DNA of 64,000 nucleotides, taken from the NCBI RefSeq assembly GCF_024609785.1, contig NZ_JANHJQ010000011.1:62001-126000 (forward strand), read 5' to 3'. Below the pieces are notes generated by a model. The model ran no database searches, was not told where the DNA came from, and worked only from the letters and a program-made list of their open reading frames with translations. The translations under genes and the position numbers were made by a program. Source of the stretch: Pseudalkalibacillus decolorationis (GTDB lineage: Bacteria > Bacillota > Bacilli > Bacillales > Fictibacillaceae). Shown here piece after piece: positions 15,996 to 24,315 of the stretch; the stretch's first letter is position 1; every line of letters starts with the position of its first letter.

Positions 15996-17324
15996 CTATT
16001 GCATGACCGATTCCTTTCGAAGATCGATGACTCGAACCGCTTTCCCCTCAGACCTCTGAATTGAATTTGGACCTAATACCTGGACTTTAATTGAAACTAA
16101 GCAATTCGATTTTATAAGATGTTGAATCTTTTCTTTCAAGCTGTAGATCTCTGCATGCTCTAAATTTTCCTGACACTTTTTAAAATGATCCCCGTTCACT
16201 TCTACATGTAATTCAACATGATCTAATGTACCTTTTTTCATTAATTGAATTTGATAGTGCGGCATAATTTCAGTAACCTGCAACAAGTAATTTTCAATTT
16301 CTGAAGGGAAAACATTTACCCCGCGAATGATTAGCATATCGTCAATTCGCCCCTTCACTCTAGACATCCTTACAGAAGTTCGCCCACACTGACATTTAGT
16401 CCGATTGATTGCTGCAATATCTCCTGTACGGTATCTTATGATCGGAAAGGCTTCCTTGGTCAGACTTGTAAAAACAAGCTCCCCATATTCGCCATCTGAA
16501 ACAGGCTCCCCTGTTTCAGGATCAATCACCTCAACAAAGAAATGATCATCGGCGATGTGCAGTCCGTCCTGTGCTTCATGACATTCAATCGCAACACCCG
16601 GCCCCATTACTTCACTTAAACCATATATATCAACTGCTTTAATTCCGAGTTTTGATTCAAGTGTTTGTCTCATTTCCTCTGACCATGGCTCTGCACCAAA
16701 AATGCCGTATTGAAGGCTCGTATCGGTTGGATTTTTGCCCATTTTTTCCATTATTTCTGCAATATTTAATATATAGGAAGGGGTGCCACAGATTACTTGT
16801 GGTTGAAAGTCTTCAATAAGAAGTATTTGTCTTGAAGTATTTCCACCTGAAATCGGAACCGTAGCCATTCCAAGCCTTTCAGAACCGTAGTGTAGTCCTA
16901 ATCCACCAGTGAAAAGGCCGTAACCATATGCGTTATGCAATACTTTACTAGGTTCACCACCTGCTGCGGCTATAGAGCGGGCTACGATTTCACTCCAAAC
17001 ATTGATGTCATTTCGAGTATATCCGACAACAGTCGGTTTTCCACTTGTTCCGGATGATGCATGCAATCGGACGACTTCACTCTGGTCCACAGCAAAAAGA
17101 CCAAACGGATAATGATCTCTTAAATCCTGTTTGACTGTGAAAGGTAGTTTCCTTAAATCATCGAGACTCTGAATCTCGTTAGGATTTACTCCTAGAGAGT
17201 CAAACTTCTCCTTGTAGAAAGGTACATTTGCATAAACCGAATTCGCTGTATTCTGTAATCGTTCCAACTGGATACGTTCTTTCTGACTGGCATCCAGCGT
17301 TTCCATCTTAACATTATAAATCAT
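15996..17324 (-). CDS. paaK: Phenylacetate-CoA ligase
   Basis: A 442-aa adenylate-forming ligase that activates phenylacetate with ATP and CoA, the entry step of the pathway. The AMP-binding P-loop SSGTSGKPTVVGYT, the A5-type YGLSEVMGPG, and the hinge region GRIDDMLIIRGVNVFPSEIE are visible, all typical of PaaK. Start is MIYNVKMETLDASQ at 17324 with GGGAGGGG upstream; a longer frame adds 50 unrelated residues from intergenic DNA. It is 102 bp upstream of paaA, which has its own promoter, so both separate and read-through transcription are possible. Confidence 0.92.
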   Translation of the reverse strand: MIYNVKMETLDASQKERIQLERLQNTANSVYANVPFYKEKFDSLGVNPNEIQSLDDLRKLPFTVKQDLRDHYPFGLFAVDQSEVVRLHASSGTSGKPTVVGYTRNDINVWSEIVARSIAAAGGEPSKVLHNAYGYGLFTGGLGLHYGSERLGMATVPISGGNTSRQILLIEDFQPQVICGTPSYILNIAEIMEKMGKNPTDTSLQYGIFGAEPWSEEMRQTLESKLGIKAVDIYGLSEVMGPGVAIECHEAQDGLHIADDHFFVEVIDPETGEPVSDGEYGELVFTSLTKEAFPIIRYRTGDIAAINRTKCQCGRTSVRMSRVKGRIDDMLIIRGVNVFPSEIENYLLQVTEIMPHYQIQLMKKGTLDHVELHVEVNGDHFKKCQENLEHAEIYSLKEKIQHLIKSNCLVSIKVQVLGPNSIQRSEGKAVRVIDLRKESVMQ

Positions 17325-17543
17325 TTTGTCCCCTCCCAATGCTAAGTACATGCTCAAAAGGTAACCCAGAGCTCTTAGGTGTTTACTATTTGAACATCTT
17401 ATATAACGTAAAAAATTCGAACTATCATTATTATGGTATATAAAAATTTTAACTAGAAATCGCTTACTTGTCAAATATGTCTGAATATTTATGTAACTAC
17501 TGTGGCAGCAAAATTTTATATTTTCTTCATCTACTAAAGAAAA

Positions 17544-17564
17544 AACTCCCCGGGTTAGGGAGTT
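17544..17564 (-). terminator. Intrinsic terminator after the Tyr-rich hypothetical gene
   Basis: AACTCCC/GGGAGTT stem (17544-17550 with 17558-17564) is followed on the minus strand by TTTTTTCTTT. The stop codon of the upstream gene is at the base of the stem. Confidence 0.75.
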
Positions 17565-17910
17565 AATAATAATATGGGTATGGGTTGTAAGGATAATATG
17601 GATACGGGCGATAATAAGGAATCAGTGATAGGGCGGCCAATCCTGCTAGCGGCAACAATAGTCCACCAAATCGTCGATATCTTGGTCGCCAGTACTGTCT
17701 CGTGTTACTTCGTTCATAGGACTCTGGTTCCATCATTTCGGGTACAAGTAATTCTACATTATCTCCCTTAACCCCAGTAAGGACTGCATCGAATTTGTTC
17801 CCATCCTTCGTTTCAACTAACACGTGGTAATGCATGTATTGATTACATTTATCTTTCATGTGCTTTGCCCGCTCATCGTGTATTTCTTCTTGATTGCGTT
17901 CTTCAGCCAA
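17563..17910 (-). CDS. Hypothetical protein with Tyr/Pro-rich C-terminus
   Basis: A 115-aa protein I do not recognise. Residues 1-25 are charged. About 26-60 (HYHVLVETKDGNKFDAVLTG, then VKGDNVELLVPEMM) look like a small beta-barrel domain. GGLLLPLAGLAALSLIP is hydrophobic, and the last 20 residues are almost all Tyr, Pro, Asn and Arg. Such tails occur in spore-coat and surface proteins, but no sporulation promoter was convincingly identified. It uses a TTG start with AAGGAG upstream and is monocistronic with its own terminator. Confidence 0.7.
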   Translation of the reverse strand: MAEERNQEEIHDERAKHMKDKCNQYMHYHVLVETKDGNKFDAVLTGVKGDNVELLVPEMMEPESYERSNTRQYWRPRYRRFGGLLLPLAGLAALSLIPYYRPYPYYPYNPYPYYY

Positions 17911-18020
17911 TTTGTTTCAGCTCCTTCCTATTCACATTTACATGATATTCACCCACCTATTTGATGTGCCTATATTTTTTTGAGTAATAAAGAAAACTTG
18001 GCTAGCGAATCTTTTAGTTG

Positions 18021-18180
18021 AATTATTCTCAGTTCGGATAAATTCCGGATTTTCCGGATGAATTATTCTCAGTTTGGATGAATTCTAGACTTTCTGGATG
18101 AATTATTCTCAATACGGATGAATTCCAGATTTTCCGGATTAATTATCCTTAATACGGACTAATTCCAGATTTTCCGGATG
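18021..18180. repeat. 40-bp tandem array, four units (20-bp half units)
   Basis: Four consecutive 40-bp units start at 18021, 18061, 18101 and 18141, each AATTATTCTCAGTTCGGATR plus AATTCCAGATTTTCCGGATG with point differences; a fifth partial unit follows. Each half unit is exactly 20 bp and ends near CGGAT. A similar architecture recurs at 41361-41620. It is not CRISPR: there are no unique spacers. Its right edge abuts the stop of the small frame at 18183. Confidence 0.9.
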
Positions 18181-18182
18181 AA

Positions 18183-18326
18183 TTATACTGAATAAGCTGT
18201 TAAATCTACAGGTTTTTTATTAAATATGATCCTCTTGTACTCTGGAAGAAGAGTAATTGCTCCTTTTAACGCTAAATTGGCTTCAGACAGGTCCCTAAAA
18301 TGTACAATCACCAATCTAACGACCAT
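18183..18326 (-). CDS. Possible 47-aa small protein or gene remnant
   Basis: Open frame MVVRLVIVHFRDLSEANLAL, continuing KGAITLLPEYKRIIFNKKPV and DLTAYSV. Composition is protein-like but there is no Shine-Dalgarno sequence before the ATG and an in-frame TGA is four codons upstream. The TAA stop leads directly into the 40-bp repeat array. It could be the end of a decayed gene. I do not recognise the family. Confidence 0.3.
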   Translation of the reverse strand: MVVRLVIVHFRDLSEANLALKGAITLLPEYKRIIFNKKPVDLTAYSV

Positions 18327-18385
18327 TTTGAATCAAAAGTTATTCTACAGCTTAAGAATTTTATAGTTTCTTAACGTGCAAAAAA

Positions 18386-18412
18386 GACTTCCCTCAAAAA
18401 AAACGGGAAGCC
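18386..18412 (-). terminator. Intrinsic terminator of lplJ
   Basis: AGGCTTCCC/GGGAAGTCT stem around a T-rich loop, followed on the minus strand by TTTTTT. It lies 37 bp after the lplJ stop. Confidence 0.75.
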
Positions 18413-18448
18413 TAAAAATTATTTTGTATATTTATTGTTTTCTCATTT

Positions 18449-19444
18449 TTAATGAACCAATCCTAGGAATTGTTCTTTCGTAATTTTACCGAGATAGTGA
18501 TGGATATCGATTCCTTCTAATGCCTTTTCAATTTCGCCTTGATCGTACCGAACACCGATCAGTCGATGTTCAATGTCCTTAACATCCCCGACGCCGAAGA
18601 AATCTCCGTATATTTTACAGTGTTGAATTATGTTTTTCTCAACATCCAATCGAACATCTAATTGTCCTGCACCTTCAAAGCGATGGGAATGCTGGACATT
18701 AAACTTCGGTGACTTTCCATAATTCCAAGCCCAATTCTGATACCGTTCTTCAGATATGCCTCGGATAACCTTCCAGTCTTCCTCTGTTAGCCGGTATTGT
18801 GGAATGTTCTTATTTTCATCAAAAAGATAACGAAGCAGTGTATCCTTAAATTCCTCATTGGTCATGTCGGTATCAAGGTGTTCACGAATATTGGTAACAC
18901 GACTTCTGATCGATTTGATTCCCTTAGACTTGATTTTATCCATATTAACATTAAGTGCTGACACAACGTTCTCAATCTGTGAATCAAACATTAACGTACC
19001 ATGGCTGAACATACGCCCTTTTGTCGAAAACTGAGCATTCCCAGAAATCTTTTTACCTTCGACAAGAATATCATTACGTCCGCTTAATTCAGCACGTGCC
19101 CCAAGTCGGTTTAATGCCTTAATAACTGGTTCGGTAAACTTTTTGAAATCATGGAAGCTGTTTCCATCATCTCGCGTAATAAAGCTGAAATTCAAATTCC
19201 CAAGGTCATGATATACAGCACCCCCGCCGGATAGTCTCCGAACAACATGGATGCCATGCTCTTTTACATAAGATGAATTGATTTCTTCAACTGTGTTCTG
19301 ATTTTTCCCGATAATTATGGAGGGCTCGTTTATATAAAATAAAAGGTACGTATCGTTGATGTTCAAATGTTTCAACGCGTATTCCTCGATAGCAAGATTC
19401 ATTGTTGGATCAGTTATATTTTCATTATCGATAAATAGTAACAC
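18449..19444 (-). CDS. lplJ: Lipoate-protein ligase
   Basis: A 331-aa ligase that adenylates free lipoate and attaches it to E2 and GcvH proteins. The conserved RRLSGGGAVYHDLGNLNFSF motif binds lipoyl-AMP, and SGRNDILVEGKKISGNAQ contains the family Lys (KxSG). The C-terminal accessory domain (GGAGQLDVRLDVEKN-like region, here FEGAGQLDVRLDVEKNIIQH) is present, so it is a full two-domain LplA-type enzyme. GTG start with GGAGG nine bases upstream. It is 27 bp downstream of yhfI, the same order as in B. subtilis (yhfI-lplJ). Confidence 0.92.
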   Translation of the reverse strand: MLLFIDNENITDPTMNLAIEEYALKHLNINDTYLLFYINEPSIIIGKNQNTVEEINSSYVKEHGIHVVRRLSGGGAVYHDLGNLNFSFITRDDGNSFHDFKKFTEPVIKALNRLGARAELSGRNDILVEGKKISGNAQFSTKGRMFSHGTLMFDSQIENVVSALNVNMDKIKSKGIKSIRSRVTNIREHLDTDMTNEEFKDTLLRYLFDENKNIPQYRLTEEDWKVIRGISEERYQNWAWNYGKSPKFNVQHSHRFEGAGQLDVRLDVEKNIIQHCKIYGDFFGVGDVKDIEHRLIGVRYDQGEIEKALEGIDIHHYLGKITKEQFLGLVH

Positions 19445-19471
19445 GTGATTTAACCTCCATTATTATAATTG

Positions 19472-20209
19472 TCAATCCTTCTCCCAAATAAGCCCGGATG
19501 ATGCTAGCTCAATATCCCCATTATAGTACTCACGCGCTTCAGTAACCAACTGTCTAGTCTCGCCAAAATGAGGGAGATGCGTAAGAATAAGCTTCCGTAC
19601 TTGAGACTCGCTCGCAAGCTTACCTGCTTCAGCACTCGTCATGTGACCGATTTTCGCTCCGTCCATCCCTTTATAAAGATTACACTCACAGAGGAGAAGA
19701 TCTGCCCCATGGGAAAAAGAGATGAACGATTTTTGGTAAGCCGAATCGGCGGTATACACCACTTTCCTATTATTTCCTTCTATCGCCATCGCATAACAAG
19801 GAACTGGGTGCTTGGTTTGTAAAAAGGTAACCTTAAATGGACCTGTTTGAATCGGCAAGGCAGGATTGTACTCCTCACCTTGTGTATAGTCTTTGTAAGT
19901 CAGACGCTGGAACTCTTCCTCATTAAATCGATGGCCGTAAATAGGGAGAGCAGGAAGACTTTCACCTGTATGCGACTTAACAAGTCTGGCAAACTGAAGC
20001 GGTCCAATATCCGCAATGTGATCATGATGATAATGTGATAATATCACGGCATCAATTTGTTCAATCTCTATGTATGACTGAAGCTGAGAAAGCACCCCAC
20101 TCCCGCAATCAACAAGTAAATTATAGCCATCCTCTTGAAATAGGTAACCTGATGTTGCTTCCTTTACTTTCGGGAAACCACCCCAGTATCCAACAACTGT
20201 CACTTTCAT
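19472..20209 (-). CDS. yhfI: Metallo-beta-lactamase fold hydrolase, YhfI-like
   Basis: A 245-aa MBL-fold protein with the zinc-binding signature SHYHHDHIADI (HxHxDH), an upstream Asp (VDCGSG), a later LTHLPHFGE histidine and a TADSAY Asp. It resembles the RNase Z-like and YhfI group; no substrate is known for YhfI. Genome context is conserved with B. subtilis (next to lplJ and yhfK). Likely co-transcribed with lplJ. Confidence 0.87.
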   Translation of the reverse strand: MKVTVVGYWGGFPKVKEATSGYLFQEDGYNLLVDCGSGVLSQLQSYIEIEQIDAVILSHYHHDHIADIGPLQFARLVKSHTGESLPALPIYGHRFNEEEFQRLTYKDYTQGEEYNPALPIQTGPFKVTFLQTKHPVPCYAMAIEGNNRKVVYTADSAYQKSFISFSHGADLLLCECNLYKGMDGAKIGHMTSAEAGKLASESQVRKLILTHLPHFGETRQLVTEAREYYNGDIELASSGLIWEKD

Positions 20210-20295
20210 TTGATTTCATCCTTATTAATCTGTCTATTTCCTTTATTGTATAGAATACCCACAATAAGTTCTAGCAGTCACGCTAACCTTATAAC

Positions 20296-20497
20296 TGCGT
20301 GTTCAAATCCGAAAAGACTGAGTACAAGAGTAACCTACGGGAGCGGTACCTCGCACGCAGGAAAAGTGTTCTCCTTTTTCAAGGAACGAAGAAATTCGAC
20401 AGCTATTATGTGAAGTTCGATTAAACCCACCACGTCCTGTGGTAACATCGAACTGACTAACATCCTGTTAGCCTCCGGACTTTTTGAACAACCTCTA
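20296..20497. repeat. Family C MITE-like element (copy C3)
   Basis: Starts GCGTGTTCAAATCCG and ends GGACTTTTTGAACAACCTCT. Near the right end AGTTCGAT (20414-20421) pairs with ATCGAACT (20447-20454), enclosing ACCAC-GTCCT-GTGGT (20429-20443). A second hairpin CTAAC-ATCCT-GTTAG (20457-20471) follows. These are the same two modules as in C5 and C7, but with different paired bases. It lies between the divergent yhfI and yhfK genes. Confidence 0.85.
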
Positions 20498-20502
20498 TAA
20501 CT

Positions 20503-20528
20503 GTTTAATCTACTTCATAATGTGGAAT
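20503..20528 (+). promoter_or_regulatory. Candidate sigma-B promoter of yhfK
   Basis: GTTTAA (20503-20508), a 14-base spacer and TGGAAT (20523-20528) resemble the sigma-B consensus GTTTAA-N12-15-GGGWAW with one mismatch. It lies 41 bases before the ATG. From memory, yhfK in B. subtilis is a general stress gene. Confidence 0.5.
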
Positions 20529-20568
20529 AGTAATTTAAGATGCAGTAATTGAAAGGAGAAATGATACG

Positions 20569-21213
20569 ATGAAAGTACTAGTAGCAGGAGCAAACGGAAG
20601 TACTGGACGTTCGATTCTTAATCATTTAGGGAAGAATGATAACCATGAGGCTATTGCAATGGTTCGTGATAATAGCCAAGCTGAAACTCTCGAAAAGCTC
20701 GGAGCATCGACCACGATTCTGGCAGACTTAGAAAAGGAACTCGACCATGCAGTAGAAGGCTGTGACGCGATTATTTTCGCAGCAGGATCAGGTTCTAAGA
20801 CTGGACCAGATAAAACCACCCTTGTTGATGAACAAGGCGCCATTAAACTTATAGAGGCGGCTGAAAAACATGGTGTTAAACGGTTTGTAATGCTAAGTAC
20901 GGTTGGTGCTGATAAGCCTGAAGTTGGTTCTGATGACATGAAACATTATTATAAATCAAAAGGGAATGCGGATGAAAAACTGATCAACAGTTCACTCGTT
21001 TATACAATTGTTCGGCCCGGTCGTCTATCCTATGATTCTGGTAATGGTAAAATTAGAATCGCTGAAAAACTTGAAGACTATTCAGGAGACATACCGCGTG
21101 AAGATGTTGCAAAAGTCATCGTTGAATCATTAGACGTTCAAAATACCCACGGTAAGATATTTGAAATTCTCACTGGCGACCAAGATATTAATGAGGCATT
21201 GAAATCGTTATAA
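20569..21213 (+). CDS. yhfK: NAD(P)-binding SDR-like protein, YhfK family
   Basis: A 214-aa atypical short-chain dehydrogenase (NAD(P)-binding_10 type). The glycine motif GANGSTGRSILNHL is at residues 7-20, followed by DAIIFAAGSGSKTGPDKT and VKRFVMLSTVGADKPE. The usual Tyr-x-x-x-Lys catalytic pair is seen as YYKSK, so it may have weak reductase activity, or act as an NAD(P)-sensing protein. RBS GAAAGGAG. It faces away from yhfI with a family C repeat in between. Confidence 0.85.
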   Translation: MKVLVAGANGSTGRSILNHLGKNDNHEAIAMVRDNSQAETLEKLGASTTILADLEKELDHAVEGCDAIIFAAGSGSKTGPDKTTLVDEQGAIKLIEAAEKHGVKRFVMLSTVGADKPEVGSDDMKHYYKSKGNADEKLINSSLVYTIVRPGRLSYDSGNGKIRIAEKLEDYSGDIPREDVAKVIVESLDVQNTHGKIFEILTGDQDINEALKSL

Positions 21214-21296
21214 GTGTGCGTTCAAAAAGGATGACAAATTTTGCTGATCAATTTTAATTCTTCTCCATTAAATCAAAATTCCACCCAAAAATGGGA

Positions 21297-21342
21297 GGGG
21301 CTGACCCAAACATCGAAAATAAATAGATGTCGGGTCCGCTCC
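21297..21342 (-). terminator. Stem-loop terminator after gntK
   Basis: GGGGCTGACCCAAACATC pairs with GATGTCGGGTCCGCTCC, a long imperfect stem in the convergent gap between yhfK and gntK. On the minus strand it is followed by CCATTTTTGGG. It probably serves both genes. A GTGCGTTCAAAAAGGAT fragment of family C lies at 21214-21232. Confidence 0.6.
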
Positions 21343-21363
21343 TTCTTTGTTTTACCTGACTCA

Positions 21364-22902
21364 CTATACGTGTTTCTTTTGATACTCGGTAATGGCCTCA
21401 TACTCTTCTTCTAATTTTCTCGATATCCGAATGAAGATTGGCATCAGTTCATTATAAAGCTGAACATTATTTGGGTTTGGTGTGTGATGGTGCTCAGAAC
21501 CGACCATTGTTGACACTTGTTGAAGTGAATCGATCTCACCTTGGGCGTACAATCCGAGAATAACAGCTCCCAAGCAAGAGCTTTCATGACTTTCTGGTAC
21601 ATAGACCTCTTGATCAAAAACGTCAGCTAGCATTTGCCTCCACAATTCGGAACGAGCAAATCCACCTGTAGCTTGAATTCGATTTGGCATACCGATTAAT
21701 TCCTTAAGCGTTAACATCACTGAATGTAAGTTAAAAATAACGCCCTCAAGTACAGCACGGATGAGATGTTCTTTCCGATGATGAAGTGCAAGTCCGAAAA
21801 AGGATCCTCTCGCTTTTGCATTCCATAACGGTGCACGCTCACCACTTAAATATGGATTGAACAGCAGCCCATCAGATCCCGGATTTACCCGAGAAGCGAT
21901 ATCCGTTAACACTTCGTATGGATCGACTCCTAATCGTTTAGCCGACTCGACTTCTGATGAACACAATTCATCTCTCACCCATCTGAAGGTCATCCCTCCA
22001 TTGTTGACAGGACCACCGATAATCCAAAGATCTTCGGTTAGTGCATAACAGAACGTCCGACCTTTAGGATCCGTAACTGGACGGGTAGATGCAGTACGAA
22101 TCGCTCCACTTGTACCGATTGTTACTGCTACTGCACCAGGTTCAATAGCATCCACTCCGAGATTGGACAGTACCCCATCACTCGCACCGATAATAAACGG
22201 TGTATTTGTCGTCAACCCCATTTTATCAGCATATGATTCAGAAATTCCAATCAGAGATTCTGTTGTCGGAACGGGTTTCGATAACTGATCCTCAGTAACA
22301 CCAGCAGTCTCAAGCGCAATTGCATCCCAAGCTAATTTTTCAAGTTCAAACATTCCTGTCGCAGATGCGATTGAATAATCGACGACAAATTTCCCAAACA
22401 AACGATGAAAAACAAATTCTTTCATTGAAATGAACTTAGTTGCTTGCTTAAAGAGAGTCGGTTGTTCTTCCTTGAGCCAGATCAGCTTTGTCAGCGGCGA
22501 CATCGGATGAATGGGTGTTCCGGTTCGGCGATAGATTTCATGACCCTCTGTCGTTGCTTTTAATTGATCCGCCCATTTCGTACTTCTGGTATCGGCCCAG
22601 GTAATGCAATTGGTGAGTGAACGACCACGATCGTCTACAGCGATCACACTATGCATCGCTGAACTGAATGAGACAAAACCAATCTGTTGCTTCGTTACCC
22701 CACTTTTCTCAACTGTTGCTCGGATTGATTTGAGTACGGCTTGGAAAATTTCCTCTGGATCCTGTTCTGCTGCTGACACTTCTGGTGTGTACAATGGGTA
22801 TTCTACATCATGCTGTGCAATGAGTTCTCCGCTTTTATCATACATGACTGCTTTTGTACTCGTTGTTCCAATATCCACACCTATATACCGTTCTTGCTGC
22901 AT
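21364..22902 (-). CDS. gntK: Gluconokinase
   Basis: A 512-aa FGGY carbohydrate kinase, phosphorylating gluconate to 6-phosphogluconate. The ATP-binding GVDIGTTSTKAVMYD lies at the N-terminus; FSSAMHSVIAVD, TWADTRS and GGPVNNGGMTFRWVRDE follow, and the second FGGY signature (ATGGFARSELWRQMLADVF) is near residue 430. Length matches the B. subtilis GntK (513 aa). Third gene of a gnd-gntP-gntK operon, it is 57 bp after gntP. Assignment among FGGY kinases rests on the neighbours. Confidence 0.9.
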   Translation of the reverse strand: MQQERYIGVDIGTTSTKAVMYDKSGELIAQHDVEYPLYTPEVSAAEQDPEEIFQAVLKSIRATVEKSGVTKQQIGFVSFSSAMHSVIAVDDRGRSLTNCITWADTRSTKWADQLKATTEGHEIYRRTGTPIHPMSPLTKLIWLKEEQPTLFKQATKFISMKEFVFHRLFGKFVVDYSIASATGMFELEKLAWDAIALETAGVTEDQLSKPVPTTESLIGISESYADKMGLTTNTPFIIGASDGVLSNLGVDAIEPGAVAVTIGTSGAIRTASTRPVTDPKGRTFCYALTEDLWIIGGPVNNGGMTFRWVRDELCSSEVESAKRLGVDPYEVLTDIASRVNPGSDGLLFNPYLSGERAPLWNAKARGSFFGLALHHRKEHLIRAVLEGVIFNLHSVMLTLKELIGMPNRIQATGGFARSELWRQMLADVFDQEVYVPESHESSCLGAVILGLYAQGEIDSLQQVSTMVGSEHHHTPNPNNVQLYNELMPIFIRISRKLEEEYEAITEYQKKHV

Positions 22903-22959
22903 GAAAAACGTCCTTTCAGTTAAAGCTCAATAGTTATTTAGAAGTGAGTTTATCCAATG

Positions 22960-24306
22960 CTAGATAAAAATGCCGATTGTGAATGCAACTGCAAATCCGA
23001 CGAGTGCAATAATCGTTTCCATCATCGTCCATGATTTCAGTGTATCCTTGACGTCTAATCCGAAGTAACGGTTTACAAGCCAGAATCCTGAATCGTTTAC
23101 ATGTGATAAAATCGTCGCACCTGCTGCAATTGAGATTACCATGAGTCCAAGGATAGGACCAGTTAAGCCCAAAGTTTCAATGATTGGTGACATAATTCCC
23201 GCCGCTGTAATCATCGATACGGTAGCGGAACCTTGTGCAATCCGAACAAATGCAGCAATCAAGAATGCAAGTAGAAGTGGTGGTAGTGAAGACCCAGCCA
23301 TCATTTCACCCAATACGTCACCAACACCAGAATCAATCAAGACCTGCTTAAACACGCCACCCGCACCTGTAATAAGAATGATAATACCCGCTGGTTCAAG
23401 TGCTTTCGTAGCAATCTGTTGTACTTCGTCTTTCGAATAGCCTTTTTTTACCCCTAAAATATAAAACGCAAGAACCGTAGCGATAATAAGTGCAACAAAT
23501 GGATGTCCTAAAAAGGTTAGGAACTCACGAACATTGTTTCCTTCAGGTAAGATTACACCTGTAAGCGTATTCATCAAGATTAAAATTAACGGAATCAAGA
23601 TGAGCGAGGCAACTGTACCAAACCCAGGTAATTCACGATCATATTCTCTTTCTTCGATCTCAATATATTCGGGAACTTTCACATGAATCTTTTTGGCAAT
23701 ATACTTCCCGAAGATCGGCCCTGCAATAATCATAGAAGGGATACCCGCAATTGCACCAAAAAGAATAACCCAGCCTAAATCAGCACCTACCAACTCAGCT
23801 ACAGCAATCGGTCCTGGCGTTGGCGGGATAAAACTATGAGTAACTGCAAGTCCAGCTAACAACGGAATACCGTAATACAATAATGACTTTCCTGTCTTCT
23901 TAGCTAGACCGTAAACGATCGGAACAAGAATAATGAAGCCTACATCAAAAAATACGGGTATCGCAACAATAAACCCGGTGATCCCTAAGGCCCATTGTGC
24001 TTTCCCTTCACCAAACTTTTTAATGAGTGTTTGCGCTAAACGTTCTGCACCGCCAGACACCTCAAGCATTTGTCCAAACATCGCCCCTAATCCGACAACG
24101 ACAGCTACAAATCCGAGTGTCCCGCCCATTCCCTTTTGGACGGATTCCAGCACTGCACTAAGATCCATGCCAGCACCAATACCTACTAGAATACTAGCGA
24201 TCAATAAAGCAACGAAAGCCTGCAATTTCGTTTTCATGACTAGAAATAGCAGAATCACAATTCCTAAGATTGCAACTAAAATTAAGCCTCCACCTGACAT
24301 CTCCAA
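22960..24306 (-). CDS. gntP: Gluconate:H+ symporter
   Basis: A 448-aa GntP family permease with about 12-14 membrane segments. GLGAMFGQMLEVSGGAERLA, ALGITGFIVAIPVFFDVGFI, HSFIPPTPGPIAVAELVGAD and ILSHVNDSGFWLVNRYFGLD are classic motifs of the family. It imports D-gluconate. Nine bp downstream of the 6-phosphogluconate dehydrogenase and 57 bp upstream of gntK. Confidence 0.92.
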   Translation of the reverse strand: MEMSGGGLILVAILGIVILLFLVMKTKLQAFVALLIASILVGIGAGMDLSAVLESVQKGMGGTLGFVAVVVGLGAMFGQMLEVSGGAERLAQTLIKKFGEGKAQWALGITGFIVAIPVFFDVGFIILVPIVYGLAKKTGKSLLYYGIPLLAGLAVTHSFIPPTPGPIAVAELVGADLGWVILFGAIAGIPSMIIAGPIFGKYIAKKIHVKVPEYIEIEEREYDRELPGFGTVASLILIPLILILMNTLTGVILPEGNNVREFLTFLGHPFVALIIATVLAFYILGVKKGYSKDEVQQIATKALEPAGIIILITGAGGVFKQVLIDSGVGDVLGEMMAGSSLPPLLLAFLIAAFVRIAQGSATVSMITAAGIMSPIIETLGLTGPILGLMVISIAAGATILSHVNDSGFWLVNRYFGLDVKDTLKSWTMMETIIALVGFAVAFTIGIFI

Positions 24307-24315
24307 TTCCCCCTG

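Noticed and set aside
18021-18180. CRISPR array
   Set aside because: Units are contiguous 20/40-bp repeats without unique spacers, and no cas genes are in the window.
20210-20413. 67-codon plus-strand frame
   Set aside because: Mostly family C repeat sequence (SHAGKVFSFFKERRNSTA, shared with the frame at 3642).
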